From Rhynchosporium graminicola (Eukaryota > Ascomycota > Leotiomycetes > Helotiales > Ploettnerulaceae): 64,000 nt of DNA. Of the stretch, positions 1-12,726 are shown piece by piece. Made by a program: the position numbers and the translations under genes. How positions within the stretch are numbered: position 1 is the first letter of the stretch; the number at the start of each line of letters is the position of its first letter. The stretch spans positions 310,001 through 374,000 of the forward strand of contig FJUW01000022.1 in assembly GCA_900074885.1 (NCBI GenBank), given 5' to 3'. The notes beneath the pieces were generated by a model. That model was not told the origin of the DNA, did not search any database, and was given only the letters and a program-made list of their open reading frames with translations.

Positions 1-883
1 AAGCGTTTATAAGAGCTATATCTTCTATCTATATGACTAGAGATTACTAACTACTTAATATATATAAAGTCTCTAAGGTATTTAGTCTCTTTAGTTAGTT
101 CCCTCTATTAATAGCGCTTATTTAGTAATTATAGGTATCTTGATATACTGGAATATTAAGCTAGGCGCGTGGAGGGTCTCTAAATAGTACACGTGAGGTT
201 TTAGCTGAAGAAGAAGTCTCTGATAGCTGTTTGCGTTCCCTTGATACTATACTAGTAGTATTATAGTATATTAATATTAAAAGTATAAGAGTATTGTCTT
301 TCTAAGCTATTATATTGATTCTGTTGTCTTCTGTAGGCTTATACTATAAAGAACCCTAGGGAATTGAATCCTTCTTTATATCTTCAGCTTTTATTTATGC
401 GAATTTCTTCAGAATACCACTTTTAGCTATACATATGCCTATAGCTTCCTAGCCTCTCTCTCTTCTATAGTTTAAGAGCTTGATATTTGTGAATAAGTTA
501 TTAAGGTAGACTATATAGCTTGAACTATAATATAGAAGTCGGCCTATTAAGTGCGCTATAACTACTGAAGAGGTATTAGAACCTAAGGCTTTAGGTTATA
601 GGACTTTCTATAGGCTTAGCTTACCCTTATTTGGATTACTCTTTTTCGTCCCTTTCCGGTGGTAAACCTAGTTAAGAAAGTAGCCCTGATCTGCTAGTAT
701 CTAAATCTTAAAACGATAGTTAATTAGCTTTCTAGGTATCTTAAGAGTATCTTTTAACCGGCCCTGAAAGCGTGCTATAGACTTGTCTATAGCTAAGTCT
801 CTACTAGGAGACTAAAGCTCACGTGAAGTTATCTTGATATAGATATTTAAAGGTTCTAACTAGGTGATAGTTAGTATTATCCT
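1..883 (-). mobile_element. piggyBac-like DNA transposon relic, C-terminal part
   Basis: AT-rich, RIP-mutated relic of a cut-and-paste transposase read on the minus strand. Around 600-800 the minus strand gives LAIDKSIARFQGR, then KIPRKLINYRFKI and LADQGYF, with Trp codons turned into TAG. Around 300-530 it gives YIVYLNNLFTNIKLL. This order (catalytic-core Asp in a 'DE/DK' strand, then 'YxVYLDNLFT') is that of the fungal DDE_Tnp_1_7 (piggyBac) transposases. The N-terminal part lies beyond the inserted Ty3/gypsy element, at 8661-9255. Several in-frame stops make it non-functional. The left end runs off the window, so terminal inverted repeats and TTAA targets could not be checked. Seen: motifs and stops. 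Inferred: family. Confidence 0.75.
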
Positions 884-1151
884 TATAACGACACAAGACT
901 CAAGGCGGTATATAAGTAAGAATAAACGAGTAGGGAGGCTAAGAGCGATCTTATATAGTCTACTACAAAGGAAATAAAAAGATAAGGAAGGAAGAAGAAG
1001 AGAGATAGAGTATAAAGCACCTTATATATATGCGCTAGTACTAGTCCGATACTATACCGGGTCGGATACTAGTTCTACCGGGATACCTATGAACTTAGGC
1101 CCTATTATCTATCCTTCTTCTCATATAATATTTAGGTGAGCTATCGTTATA
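884..1151 (-). repeat. 3' LTR of element G1
   Basis: 268 bp copy matching 8393-8660. It begins TATAACGACACAAG; the ancestral TGTAACG is inferred from the related LTR at 26484-26685. Its outer edge keeps CACAAGACTC while the inner copy has TATAAGACTT. It ends CGTTATA, against CGTCATA in the other copy. Confidence 0.9.
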
Positions 1152-1929
1152 TTACCCCCCCCTTAAGAAGAGCTTAACCCTAAGCTCGGAAGGTTATAGT
1201 TTATACTAGAATTAGTCTTTATTATAACTGTTTTCGTTGATATTCGCGTAATAAGCGCTAGTCGCTCTTTAGTAGTAGTAAATTCTTTATTAGGTTCTAA
1301 CTAGTTATATCGCCGTAATAGTACTATATTAGTCGTAGCTTCTAAATCAGGCGGTAAGTAGTATTTATTTTATCTATTTATAGTAGGAGTCGAGTTTAAA
1401 TAGGGCGTAAGGTATATAAAGGAAGGGGTTTATTAATATTAGAGCTTTTCCTTTTTAACTACGATAACTACTTTAACTTATAAGTTTACTCTCCCTAGAT
1501 TATAATATAGCTCCTATAGTAAGTATTATTACTAACTACTATAGTAGTCTACTATAATCTTATATATTAATCGACCTAATTAACTCTTCTCTTAATATAA
1601 GTAAGTTTCTTATCTTAGTTTTAAGGATAGTCCTTAAGTGCAGTATAAGAGTTTCATAGATCTATAACGCTAACTCCTATAGTACTTTTACTAGTTCCTA
1701 CTAGTACTCTTTTAGTAGCGTATTATATATATTACCTATGATATATTCGCGCTTTCCTTAAGATAAAGTATAATAATACTCCTATTTTAGAACTCCTATA
1801 CTTATTTAATAAGCCTAACTCTAAGCTTTATAAGTATTATTTAGCGTTAAAGAGTAATTATAAGTATATAAGTTACTTGAACTTAAATGTAGTTATATAT
1901 ATTAACGCGTTATAGTTACTTAACTATAT

Positions 1930-2609
1930 TAATATAGAATATATTATTCTATCCGGTTTACTTCCTAGCAGCGAAGCTAAAGACGTAGAGCTAAATCGGA
2001 GTAGTATCGTAGCTACTTATAAGGCTATTAATCAGATCTATTATCTCGCGAAATCTACTACTCTTACTACTATATTAGAGATTACTACTATATAATTAGT
2101 AAAGACTAAAGCTTTAAGGCGTTCTATAGAGAAAGTATTTAAGGAGTTAGAGTTTATTAAAGTAATAAGTTACGATCTTAAACCCTTAGATACTAGTATA
2201 ATACTAATATAATATAAGATCTAGATCTTTTAATAATCGATTCGGCGAAATCTAAGTTAATAGTATAAATAATATTAAAGTAGATAAAAGAGTTAAATAG
2301 TATTATATAGGAATTTACGAAGAAAGCTATATTTAAGACTACGATATCTAATACTAAAGGAAAGAGGAATTTACCTTCTAGTTTAGAGATAGTATTAGAT
2401 CTAGATACTCCCGGACCCTCTCTAAAGAAGAAATCCCGTAAGATTAGCTATTATACTTAGTCTACTACTAGAGCTACGTTAGAAGATTTAGGTAAAGAGT
2501 TAGATATAATAGTTCTAGTTCTAAATATTCCAGATTTACTAGAAGCTCCGGAGAACTTAAGGAAGAAAGCTAGTAAAATAGAAGTAGTTAAAGAAATAGA
2601 GTTTTAGAT
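1930..2609 (+). pseudogene. Possible antisense ORF relic inside element G1
   Basis: The plus strand, opposite to gag-pol, shows long coding-like stretches between the pol region and the 3' LTR. One reads LSGLLPSSEAKDVELNRSS and continues through VATYKAINQIYYLAKS. After one frame change a second contains KGKRNLPSSLEIVLDLD and LRKKASKIEVVKEIEF followed by a stop. The stops inside are mostly TAG or TAA, as RIP would create. I recognise no family. Extra antisense ORFs are known from some plant Ty3/gypsy elements; whether this is one is inference. It could also be chance, because RIP skews codon content. Confidence 0.3.
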
Positions 2610-5600
2610 ATAGTGTTATTATAAAGCATAATCGGGGAGTTATCCTTAGTAATAAATTCTAATACTAGTAACTATAATAGCTTATTATCCTCTAAGTGAT
2701 TATAGTTATCTATTCCGTCTTCCTAAGCCTTAATCTACTAATCTAGTCTACGCGGAAGTCTAGGTTTACTTAAGTTAGTAGTATAGAAGTCTCTGAGCTT
2801 ATACGGAGTACTTATTAGATCGAAAGCGTTATACTAAGTTAGGTCCGAGTTATAGCTTAGCTAACTAACCTAATACTTTAGATTATCTCTTAGGAACTAT
2901 ATAGCGAGTATATCTTATAACTCTTACTCTTCTTAAGTAGTAATAACCTCCGGAGGTAAGTTTAGTAACTCTTAGCTTAATAATAAGTCGTCCGAGTCCT
3001 TAAAGAGTAATTCGGAAGCGAATATATTATAAATAGAAGATCCCGGGGGTAAATCTAGCTTATAAGAGTATCTGATCTTAGCTAGGACTTAATATAGTCT
3101 TACCTAGAGACTAGATAGCTTCTTACTTAACTAATAATTCTTAAGGTTCCTTATAGAGAGAAATACCTTATCTTTAACTTCTTAGTCGATACTATACTAT
3201 TTCGGGTTAGTTATAGTACTTATCTTATACTAAGTAGCTAGTATATTAGCTTTTATAATCTCGATAGCGGATTTAGTACGTTTAGCTAAGGATTTAGTAT
3301 TAGTATAGTTAAGCTTCTCTTATAGTATTAATCCGGTAAGTTATTTCTAGTTCTAGCTATTCTATAGTAGTATATTATATTTAAAAGTATATAGCGTTAT
3401 ACCGATAGAGTTATAAGGTAAAGTTATTTAAGCGCAATCTATTATTAGTAGTAGTTCGCCCTAGTTACTCTAATAGTAATTAATAAAAGGTCTAAGGTAT
3501 TAGTTAATATACCGATTTATAATCTCTATTTATCTATTAGTTTACTAGTAGAAAGAGGTAGAGAGCTTAACCTTAACTCTAATTATATAATAAAACTCTT
3601 ACTAGAAAGATAAGACTAACTAAGCTCCTTAGTTAGATATAATTAACTTAGGAGTATATCTGAAATAATATATCTATTAGATAAATAATATCGCTATCCC
3701 GCGGGTATTAATATTATAATAGTATAATATCGATACGGAGTCCTTCCTTAAGCAGTTAATAAATACTAATATCTTATTAAATCCTTAGTTATTAAGTAAG
3801 AAGTCCTTAAAATCTATAGCTAGGTACTATATAAGGTAGCTAAGTACCGGTAATAGGTATAGGAATCCTTACTATTTCGTTTACTTCGGATAAGAGTACT
3901 AATAGGGATAGTAATTATAAGTATATCGTTTTATATCTGATATAAGTCTTTTCTAGTAGTAATAGGTAGAAATTATTTTAGTAGTCTTACGAGTATTTAG
4001 ATAAGCGGAGGAAACTTAATCATAGACTTCGCTAATTAAATAAGTATATAGCGGAGTATAGCGTTATACGTATAGATAACTATTATAAAGTAGTAAACTA
4101 TTATTAATAGTATAGCTATCTCCTAATATATTCTATTTATTAGAGAATAATTCTCAGTTGAATTAGTATAGTTTCTCGATCAAATTAAAGGAATTACGTA
4201 CGAGTTCCGGTAGCGTATTAGTCCTTAGCGATATTAAGTATATATAACTAATTTAATTAATATAATACTTAGCTAGTTCCGCGTTAATCCTAAGATCTAA
4301 GTAATCTAGAGGTAATAAAACCCGAGATCTACTATCTTGTTTCTATTATTCTTATATCTTTAGATCTTATTCCCTATAGCTAAAGATATTAGCTTTAGCG
4401 TTATCTTTACTAGGTATATATATAATTTAAAAGTTAAATTCGGAAAGGAATTCTATGTATCTAGCTTACTTACTAGTTAGGACTTTAGTAGTTATAAAGT
4501 ATTCTAAGGATCGATAGTCTATATATACGCCGGTATAGCGTTATAGAGATATAAGTTCCGGTCTCTATTTCCGGAAAGACTTAATAATAGCGTATAATTC
4601 TTTATTATAGATCTCCTAGTTTAGTTTATATCTATTAAGAATATAAGAGTAGAATCTAATTAGATACTACTAGTTATCTTTATATAATTAAGAGATAACT
4701 CTAGCTATTATACTATCGGAGGTATTAGTTTCTAGTTTAGTCTATAATTCAGAGTCGAAATAATATAGTTTCTATACTAATAGTAGCTATTAATATAAAT
4801 TATCGAAGGACTTCTTATAATCGTTAGTAAAATCTTATAGTACTATAGGCCGAGTAAGTACTAAGAGAAGTTTAGTAATAAGGCCGAAATTCCGAATAAA
4901 TTAATAGTAGAACCTATAGAATCCTAAGAAGGATTTTATAGCTATTACTATTTCAGGGTACTTCTAGTCTACTAATAATACTACCTTCTCGGGATCTAGC
5001 TCGATTCTATTAATAGTAATAATATATCTGAGGTATTTAGTCCGAGTAATATAGAATTCGCTTTTCTTAATATCCACTTAGAGTCCGGTATCTATTAAGC
5101 GTTATAATACTAATTTAATATATTCCTTATATTCTTAGAGCGTTTCCGAGTATATAAGGATATTATCTAAGTAAGCTATATAAAAGTTATCTAAGTAATC
5201 TAGTAGTATATTATTTATATATCGTTAATATATATTAGGTCCGTTATAGAGCCTAAAAGGTAGTACTTTATATTTATAAGATCCGAAGCGGGTTCAGAAG
5301 GTAATATACTCCTCTAATTCGAGGTCTATATAGATATAGTTAAATACTACTCGGATATCTAGTTTAGTAAAGATTACTACTTTAGATATACGAGTTAAGA
5401 GCTTATCGATCCTAGGTATTAAGTATAAATCCTTTCGAGTAATCGTATTAAGCTTACGATAATTAATATAGAAGCGTAATCCTCTATCGGCCTTTTTAAT
5501 AAATAATATAAGTAATATAAAGGGACTTTAGCTAGATTCGATAAATCCCTTATCTAGGTTCTCTATAAGATACTCCTTAGTTACTTATAATTTATCTATA

Positions 5601-8392
5601 GATTACTAATATAAGAGCGAATATATATTAGGTAATAGTTCTTCTAAAATAATTTTATAATCGTATAAGCGATATAATAAAAGAATATTAGAATCCCGCT
5701 TAGAAAAGGCTTCCTTAAGAGTATAGTACTATTCCGGTAGCTTTTTAGCTATAAGTTATTTAGTATCGGGATCCTCAGGAGAGTTACTATTTAGATAGTC
5801 TTATAAGAGGTAATCTATCTTATAGATACTAGTAAAGAATAATTCGGAACCTTTATATTTTATATTAAAGTAAAAAGCTATAATACTAATTTAGTAAATC
5901 GGAACTAGTTTCTAGATCCTCGGAAGTTAAGAAAAGCACTTATAATAGAGTTTTAGCGCAAGTACCTTTCTCGATGAATTCGAAGCGGAAAGAGGTTCGG
6001 ATTCCTTAGCGATAAGCGGAAATAAGTTAAAAGGTAAAGATAATATATTAATATACTATATCGCTACTATTTAGTATAATCGGCGTTAATCTAGCTAGTT
6101 TATAGCTAAGTCCTACGCGTTAGCGTCGATTTAGTAAGATCGATTAATACTAAGTTTATAAAGTAGTAAAGTTATAATTATCTCCTTATTATATTAGAAA
6201 GTAGCTAGATAGCGTTCCGACTATAATAGCTTATAATAGAGCGTATCTAACTTAACCTGAAATCGTTATATCTATTTAATACTAATAATTATATCTTATT
6301 ATCCTAAATTAAAGAGAATAAAAAAGTAATTATAAATACGCTTATTATTAATAGAAAAGTATAAATATATAAAATAAGTAATATAAGTTCTAATAGATTA
6401 TTAGAAACTATATATTAGAATAGAATAAAATAGTAGCTCGATTTTAATACTAAGGGCCCCTAATAGTTATCCGGTAAGAGTACGATTAATAAATAGATAA
6501 CTATTCGCTCCGGTATTAATTAAGCTATTTATAAAGACTCCTAGCCTATTTATACTAACTATAGTTAGGTATATGAATTACTTACTTCTTATTAGGAAGT
6601 TAAAGTCTAGATTAGAGAGATTATATCTACGTAGACCTAAGAAGGAGTTTTTACCTAGGCCTTATTATTTCCCTTTAGTATTAGTCTAGATTCGGAGGGT
6701 ATATCTTTTATTACTTCCTTAATTACTTAATCCTCTTCCGGAAATTTATTAATTAATTAAACTTTAGATAAGTTAGAGTAGTCTAGCTTAATATAATTAA
6801 GCTATTTATAACTATAATACCTAAGGGGTTCTCCGGTCGAGGTAGTAAGGCGTTTTAGCGCAGAGGAAGTACTAGACTATACCGGGGTAAAGGTACGTAT
6901 ATATAGTATAAGAGTAGTTTATCGAGGAGCTAAGCTTAAGGACTAGTAAGAAGTAGAACTAGTAGTAGTCGCAGTAGTAATAGTAAGCTTATAGTACTAT
7001 ACCTAAGTAATAGCTTTCTCAGGATAAGTACGTTCTAAGTTATAATAATACTTAATATTAAAAGAAAATAAGGATCTAACTATAGAAGTATAATCCTTAT
7101 TCTATATTAGTTTAATAATAAGAGTTAAAGCGCGTAAGGATAATATAATCTTATCTTATATATAGAAGAACTACTCCTTCTTTTTAACTTTACCTTAGAT
7201 AGTAGCGCTTTAAAATCGATTACGAAACTCAGCGAAAGTCTCGCGTATATAGCTAGGTTATTATATTTCTAGGTAGTAGAAAGCGTTATAGTAATTATCT
7301 TCCTCTAAACTAGTAAGAAAGTTCTCCTCTAATAAAGAGATTATTTTATTACTAGTTTTAAACTCGTTAGTAAGGTACTAAAGCGTAAGATACTCCTTAG
7401 CTAATCTAGTAACTAGCTCCTATACGAGAACGCGCCGGGAGAAGTCCGTAAGATAATAATTAGCGTTTATAACTAGCTAGTCTTATATTAATACTCTCTA
7501 TTAGAGAAAAGTAAAGTCTAATCTATTATCTAGAGATAGGATCTTCTTAGTAAGATAAGACTTCCTAAGGCGTAACTGTACCGATTCGGCGCTAAGAGAG
7601 GGAGATAGTTTATTAGGAATAGTATCCTTTCTCTTAGTACTATATATTAGAATAGAGTTTATTAAGTTATTAAACTCCGCTATACGTAGAGATTATAGTA
7701 TTAGTTCTAGTAGGAGAGTCGAAGATAAGTAAGGGACCCTTATAAGGAACTTATCTTATATAGAGATTAGTCTATCTATAATATCTTCTAGAGAGTTATT
7801 CTTTTCCTCCTAGTCCGCTAATCGTTATAAGAGAGAATAGATCAGGTTCGAGTTACCTATAGTAGTAGGAGTACTTAGCGATTATACTCCTAGTAAATTT
7901 CGCTTTTATTTTCTTTTCCCTCTTAGTTAGTACTTCCTTAATAAGGTATTAATATTCTCTAGAGCAGGAGACGTTTAGAGTAAGGAAAAGTATAATAGAT
8001 TAGGTTTAGAGGTAGAGCAGGAGAGATCGCGTCGAGTTCCCTTAGAACTAGAGAAGTCTCTAGTTTATTAGTTAAGAGCTATAATAATAGCTTAAAAAGA
8101 GGTATATTAGAGCTATTTTAGTAGTGATACGTAAAGATTAAAGTTCTAGAGTATTTATTATACTTTCTTTAAAATCTATCTATAATTCCTTTATACTAAG
8201 AGAGTTATTAAAAGAGTATTAGCGAAGACCTCCTCTATTATACTATTTATAATAAGCTAAATTAAACCCTAATTCAAAGTTATCCGAGAGATCTCTAGTA
8301 TCTTAGCTATATATAAGTAGTTATTAAATAACTAACTTAGTAGTAAGATATTATAGTAAGCTATCTCCGGCTATCTTAATCTTTTTATTTAA

Positions 8393-8660
8393 TATAACGA
8401 TATAAGACTTAAGGTAGTATATAAGTAAGAATAAATAAGTAGAGAAGCTAAGAGCGATCTTATATAGTCTACTATAAAGGAAATAAAAAGATAAGGAAAG
8501 AAGAAGAAGAGAGATAGAGTGCAAAGCACCTTATATATATGCGCCAGTACTAGTCCGATACTATACTAGGTCGGATACTAGTTCTGCCGGGATACCTGTG
8601 AACTTAGGCCCTGTTATCTATCCTTCTTCTCATATGATATTCAGGTGAGCTGTCGTCATA
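8393..8660 (-). repeat. 5' LTR of element G1
   Basis: 268 bp partner of 884-1151. Its right (outer) part is less RIP-mutated: GCAAAGCACC, CCTGTGAAC and CTGTCGTCATA, where the other copy has TATAAAGCACC, CCTATGAAC and CTATCGTTATA. The minus-strand leader just inside starts TTAAATAAAAAGATTAAG and resembles the leader of the gag-only element at 24357. Confidence 0.9.
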
Positions 8661-9255
8661 ATCCTAAGTAGTCGGGATTAAGCTTACTCTATTAAAAACA
8701 GCTTTAAATTCATAATCCGGATCCGAAATATATAGCCGAAAGGCTATATATAGAGCCTTATACCGGCGAAGGCTCATGACCTTAGAAACTAGATAATCCG
8801 GCTATATAGTATCTCCTGGTTTCTAGTACTCCCTAGCTTGATTCTCCTTATGGATACCTATATATATACGTATTCTAAGGTATCTATAAGCTTTAGTAAT
8901 AGTTATAGGCTTCTATTTATTAAGCTGTGCATTTAGGCTTAGCTAGTTTGATTTAAACTAGTCTTGAAACTCTCTCTCTTTCCTGCGATTTGTATTATTA
9001 TATATAATCTCTATTTGAGACTATAGAAAGAAGAGTAAAAATATCCCCTAAGTGTTAATTAGTCTAATAAATGGTAGTAGTCGTATAGTTAACTGAAAGT
9101 GGGGTAAATCCATCGGAATAAAGCTAGAACTAGTCTTAATAACTGGCTCTAAATCAGGGCGAGTAGTAGTAGGGTCCGTAGAATTAGTAATAACTTGTTT
9201 TATAGAATTAGGGGGTATTATAGTAGAGATATTATGATAATTATTTGGGTTACTT
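8661..9255 (-). mobile_element. piggyBac-like transposon relic, N-terminal part
   Basis: Continuation of the relic at 1-883, displaced by element G1. The minus strand at about 8660-8890 gives YLRIRIYIGIHKENQAREYW, then SLRRYKALYIAFRLYISD, the 'YMGIHKEPxxxDYW ... ISLxRFxxIxxYFHISD' pattern at the start of the piggyBac transposase domain. Upstream, around 9090-9240, an open stretch contains NSTDPTTTRPDLEPVIK, a plausible N-terminal tail with little RIP damage. In-frame stops occur in the catalytic part. The right boundary is set where composition returns to host-like and is approximate. Confidence 0.7.
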
Positions 9256-9640
9256 ACATGGTTTGTTTATCTGAGTTTTGGTAGGGTGCCCGCCAAGGCG
9301 CTAAAAGGTGTTCTGCCACATGAAGGGATACGTACTGTATTACTAAGCTCCTCGGAGGACTGGGGTCAAGATCGAATGTTGTGAGGCCGGAATGGTCTGA
9401 AAGTAAGCGAGAAACAACTTCGAACGAGCTCTATGATCTATTAACGCGGAACAACTGGATGGTGAGCAAATGCCGATCTGTGCCTGTCAAACTTCGGCTC
9501 AATGCATAGATGTTCGAGATCCTTGAGATAACAGAATGTATGTCCAATTGCCACTGTATGACGTCTTCCACAGACGTTGCATTGAATATGAAGATGTGTC
9601 GTACTTGTGTAGCGAAAGATATACAAGAGCTATTCAGAGT
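9256..9640. other. Non-RIP spacer between transposon relic and GNAT pseudogene
   Basis: Base composition changes here from AT-rich RIP sequence to ordinary host composition. I see no convincing gene; the short open frames on the minus strand look like shadows of the GNAT relic. Confidence 0.5.
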
Positions 9641-10590
9641 ATGAAAGCACCTTCCATCTCCCAATTCCTTTCCAAACCTTGTCGATAGACTCGAGATTCG
9701 AATAACTTTCTCGATACCCAACAAGGCAGAATCAAGCTTCTCACATCCAAGGAAACCGCCCAGCGTCTTGAGGAAGTAGACATGTGCTACATGATGCGAA
9801 CATTAGAAGCATGTATCCAATTCTTCCCGGACCAAAAGTCCTTCACGACTCCAGTGGGCGGTAGACTGGCCTTCATTTCACATCACGGGCTGAAGAGAAC
9901 CATGAATCGAATTATGGTCATTCGGCACGCAAGGACCATTCTCGAAGTCGATCTCGCCATAGCCGAAGATTTGTTTGCGAACAATGGCCTTGAGACACTC
10001 GTCTGTCTCTGCCCACACGCGGATCCCTCCGCACTGAAAGTGCTAGCTTCTCGCGGCTATGTGGCCGAGAATTTCATGAACTGCTACGCTCGAGTTCTCG
10101 CCGATGATGACCTGGAAATGGAGAGAGTAGAAGGTGCCGAGATCTCCCGCGTTCCACCTGAAAGAAGTTCCGAACTCCCAGTATGGTGTGTGGCGGGATT
10201 TAATGCTGGTGGGGGTCTGATCTACTTTTTAAACACTCTCGGACGATTGATAGCTTTGCATAAAGACACGATTCCTACCATGCGACTGTAGACGGTAAGG
10301 TGGCGGGATCGGCTGGGATGGCCTTTACGGAAACCTCAAAAGGATCGGTAGTTCTCTTACACATTGGAAGTACTCTGCCGGAGAATTCTGGGAGGGGAAT
10401 TCGATTCGGGATATTGAAGTCGAGTATGGCGGATGCAAGGAAAGCTGGATATGACCTGGCCTCGGTGCAAGCTCAACATCAAAATGAAAGCTGCAGGAAC
10501 ATTGAACGAGTGTGGTTCGGCCTTTCTTTTACGAAGGTTTGGACTGTTAAGAGCATTGTTGGAAGGCCTTGGGTGCCCAAATTGGCCTAA
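9641..10590 (+). pseudogene. GNAT-family N-acetyltransferase pseudogene
   Basis: Remnant of a GCN5-related acetyltransferase of a type common in fungi. An ATG at 9641 opens MKAPSISQFLSKPC, but codon 16 is TAG (9686). The frame then runs on through DTQQGRIKLLTSKETAQRL and, from 9782, a 169-residue stretch with an N-terminal acyltransferase half (ELPVWCVAGFNAGG). Near 10260-10275 a one-base frameshift moves the coding into another frame, where VDGKVAGSAGMAFTETSKG and LHIGSTLPENSGRGI carry the acetyl-CoA-binding GNAT core, followed by NESCRNIERVWFGLSFTKVW. It ends at 10590. With one nonsense codon and one frameshift it should make no full enzyme. Substrate unknown. A single-base shift could be a sequencing error, but the stop is independent of it. 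Confidence 0.7.
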
Positions 10591-10907
10591 GAACCGCTCA
10601 TGGCAATAATTTTCATTCGTCGAGTGGTAATTTCAACGGGTACTACTTTCGGCTTTTGATATTCCCAACACGTGTTGTGAGATATCACAGGTACTTTGTG
10701 GTTACTTCTTCCGGGAACTGCGAGTGCCGAGGGTGCTGGAGTTGCTACGAGGTACCAGGCTCTCTCATTGAGAAAAAAAAATATCATGATGCTTCTTGGA
10801 TGTCCTATCAGCCTCATAGATCTCCACATTATGCATGAATGTCTCCCTTTGGAGCACTCCTAATCTAGGCCTCATGTTTTGAAAAGGCAGGATATTGGAG
10901 TGTGGAC
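10591..10907. other. Short intergenic stretch
   Basis: Between the GNAT relic and the convergent 3' end of the split gene. Small open frames on both strands overlap each other and resemble nothing I know. It contains an A-run at about 10774-10781. Confidence 0.4.
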
Positions 10908-12521
10908 TCAACAATGTTGTCGCTTCGATGCCGGTCTCTCCCCTTGAGAAGCCTCCCGCTCGAGTTCTCTCTTCCGTGCCAGCTCCTTCATCTTGCTTTG
11001 AAATATTGCCTTTACATCGAAGGGCTGACGGACATAAATATTAGGTTTTTCGTCCCGTTTAGAAGTCAATCCCGGTAAATTATCATCACTAAAAGCCATG
11101 CCTGATCGTGGACTTGGCATGTCTTCCTGCGAAGGATATGAAGGTCTACCCGATAATGATACTTTTGAGGACGACAAAGTACCGAAGCTTGAGGTTGCCT
11201 GACGACTTTTACAGTGGGATGCCACCCAGAGTGCAGTTGCCTTCTCAACTATAACCGTTCCATCTGGATATGATCGCCATTTTGCCTCCATGACAGTTGG
11301 CGTTTCTGTAGATCTTGTCTCCATTATTGGAACAGTAATTGGTAGATCATCCTGTACAAGGTGTTATTTCCATAATATCTGACATCGAGTATAGATTCGT
11401 ACCTCGATAACTTCGTACTTAATTTTAGGCATGAACTCTGCTTGTAATTCATCATATCGAGAGCCGGCATCGGAACCGTAGAGTCTGATTAAATCCTCCT
11501 GGCATATACTGTCGATGTTGGTATCGAGGAGTCCTTGAAGTCGCAGCAAAGATTGCTCATTCGATGTGTCTAGTCTAAAGCCTGCATCTGAGGAATGTAG
11601 CTTCCGGCGAAGATAGAAGCGTTTCGCCTCGAAACTCGGACACAGGTCATATCTGCCAAGCACAGAATTACCAGTGTGTTCTAATATGTTGTCCTGAAAT
11701 AATCAGCTAGCTCCTTCAAATGCTCATAAAGATATCATTTACCTTAACCATACGCCTGAAAACTCGCCCTACGAGCTGTTCAGCGCGTTGATGGCCGAAG
11801 CCATCGGACCCCAGTGGGAAGTCTATTTCGTAGACAGTCTGCGGGAATGTATAATGCAAAGCTTTTCGTACGACCTTGTTGATAAAATCTAGATATTCAC
11901 CACAGTCTAATGGGGCCCGAATGACTAAGTCCAGCCGTGACAAATTACTAAGATCATTCGTTGTTCTTTGCACTGGGAAGATCCCAAGGCGACGGGCTGG
12001 AGGTACTACACATTCAGTCAGAGCTGTTATTACAATTCAAGTCGATTAAAGTCCTACCGTATGGACCTTGAGATTTCGATTGGCAGTGATCGATGACCTT
12101 GCCTATCCTGATTCTTACGCCAACACTGTAACCCTCGGAGAAGTAATCTTGAACCCATCTACACCTTTTAGTTAGGGGATAATCTTGATAGCTGACCGAG
12201 TGGTCAAGCTGAACTCCCGAGGGAGCCCTGAAAGCCCCTATCCGATTACACTGCTTCATGATACCGTCCTATATTCATTAGAAGGTACTAGTCAGATGAC
12301 AGGACATAGGTGATACCTCGATCATCCTATCTTTGACCGCTCTCCGAAACATTCGTGCTGTGATATCGAAAGGGTCTTTATCGTAGCCTGGCCAAGTTGG
12401 CTGGAGCTCGAGACTGGGATTTCCATTTACTTCTGCATTTCGAACCACAAAGTTGACAAACTCGTTGTATTCCTCACACACTGGTCTCATCTGGATCACG
12501 GTGTGACAAGGTGCTCTTGAT
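10908..12521 (-). pseudogene. 3' part of an unknown multi-exon gene split by the copia element
   Basis: Five minus-strand exons fit together without a stop: 12317-12521 (ending in the target site), 12058-12268, 11743-12005, 11403-11693 and 10908-11351. The introns are 48-52 bp and all GT..AG; exon phases are consistent. The encoded part includes VCEEYNEFVNFVVRNAEVNG, ARMFRRAVKDRMIE and, further on, a similar DFINKVVRKA .. GRVFRRMVK, so a weak internal repeat is possible. The C-terminus is basic and Lys/Arg/Glu-rich (MKELARKRELEREA). I do not recognise a family. The 5' part is at 28109-28994, on the far side of the copia insertion. Apart from that insertion this half looks undamaged. Without its own start or promoter it is probably silent. 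Confidence 0.7.
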
Positions 12522-12726
12522 TATTGGTATCACTCTGTCGTAGTACGTACAATCAAGTAGTCTGCGTGAGCCAAAGTACAGTGATAATAGTAGTAGTATT
12601 ATCTGTTATATCGTGGCTGTCTTTCCTAGGTAGTCGAGACTCCGTAAGGGAGATATATCTAGCCGGCTAAACCCCGGTGCAGATACTCGACTAACACGTG
12701 ACTATAGACTAACATATAGACTAACA
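12522..12726 (-). repeat. 3' LTR of element C1
   Basis: 205 bp, matching 27904-28108. Its left edge keeps GGTATCACTCTGTCG, where the other copy has AGTATTACTCTATCG. Its inner edge is mutated, ACATATAGACTAACA against ACATATGGACCAACA. Confidence 0.92.

Larger units (their letters stand above)
884..8660 (-). mobile_element. Ty3/gypsy LTR retrotransposon (element G1), RIP-degraded
   Basis: A 7777 bp element with 268 bp LTRs (884-1151 and 8393-8660), flanked by the 5 bp target duplication ATCCT (879-883, 8661-8665). It reads on the minus strand: a purine tract (reverse complement of 1152-1165, a run of C) abuts the left, 3' LTR. Reverse transcriptase traces are clear. The minus strand near 5151-5178 gives AYLDNILIY, a RIP form of YLDDILIY, and near 5040-5075 it gives KWDIKKSEFYITRTKYL, the strand typical of Ty3/gypsy RT. 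A gag zinc knuckle with Cys changed to Tyr lies near 7000-7060. Stops are frequent, so it is dead. It sits inside the piggyBac relic and is therefore younger than it. Confidence 0.9.
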
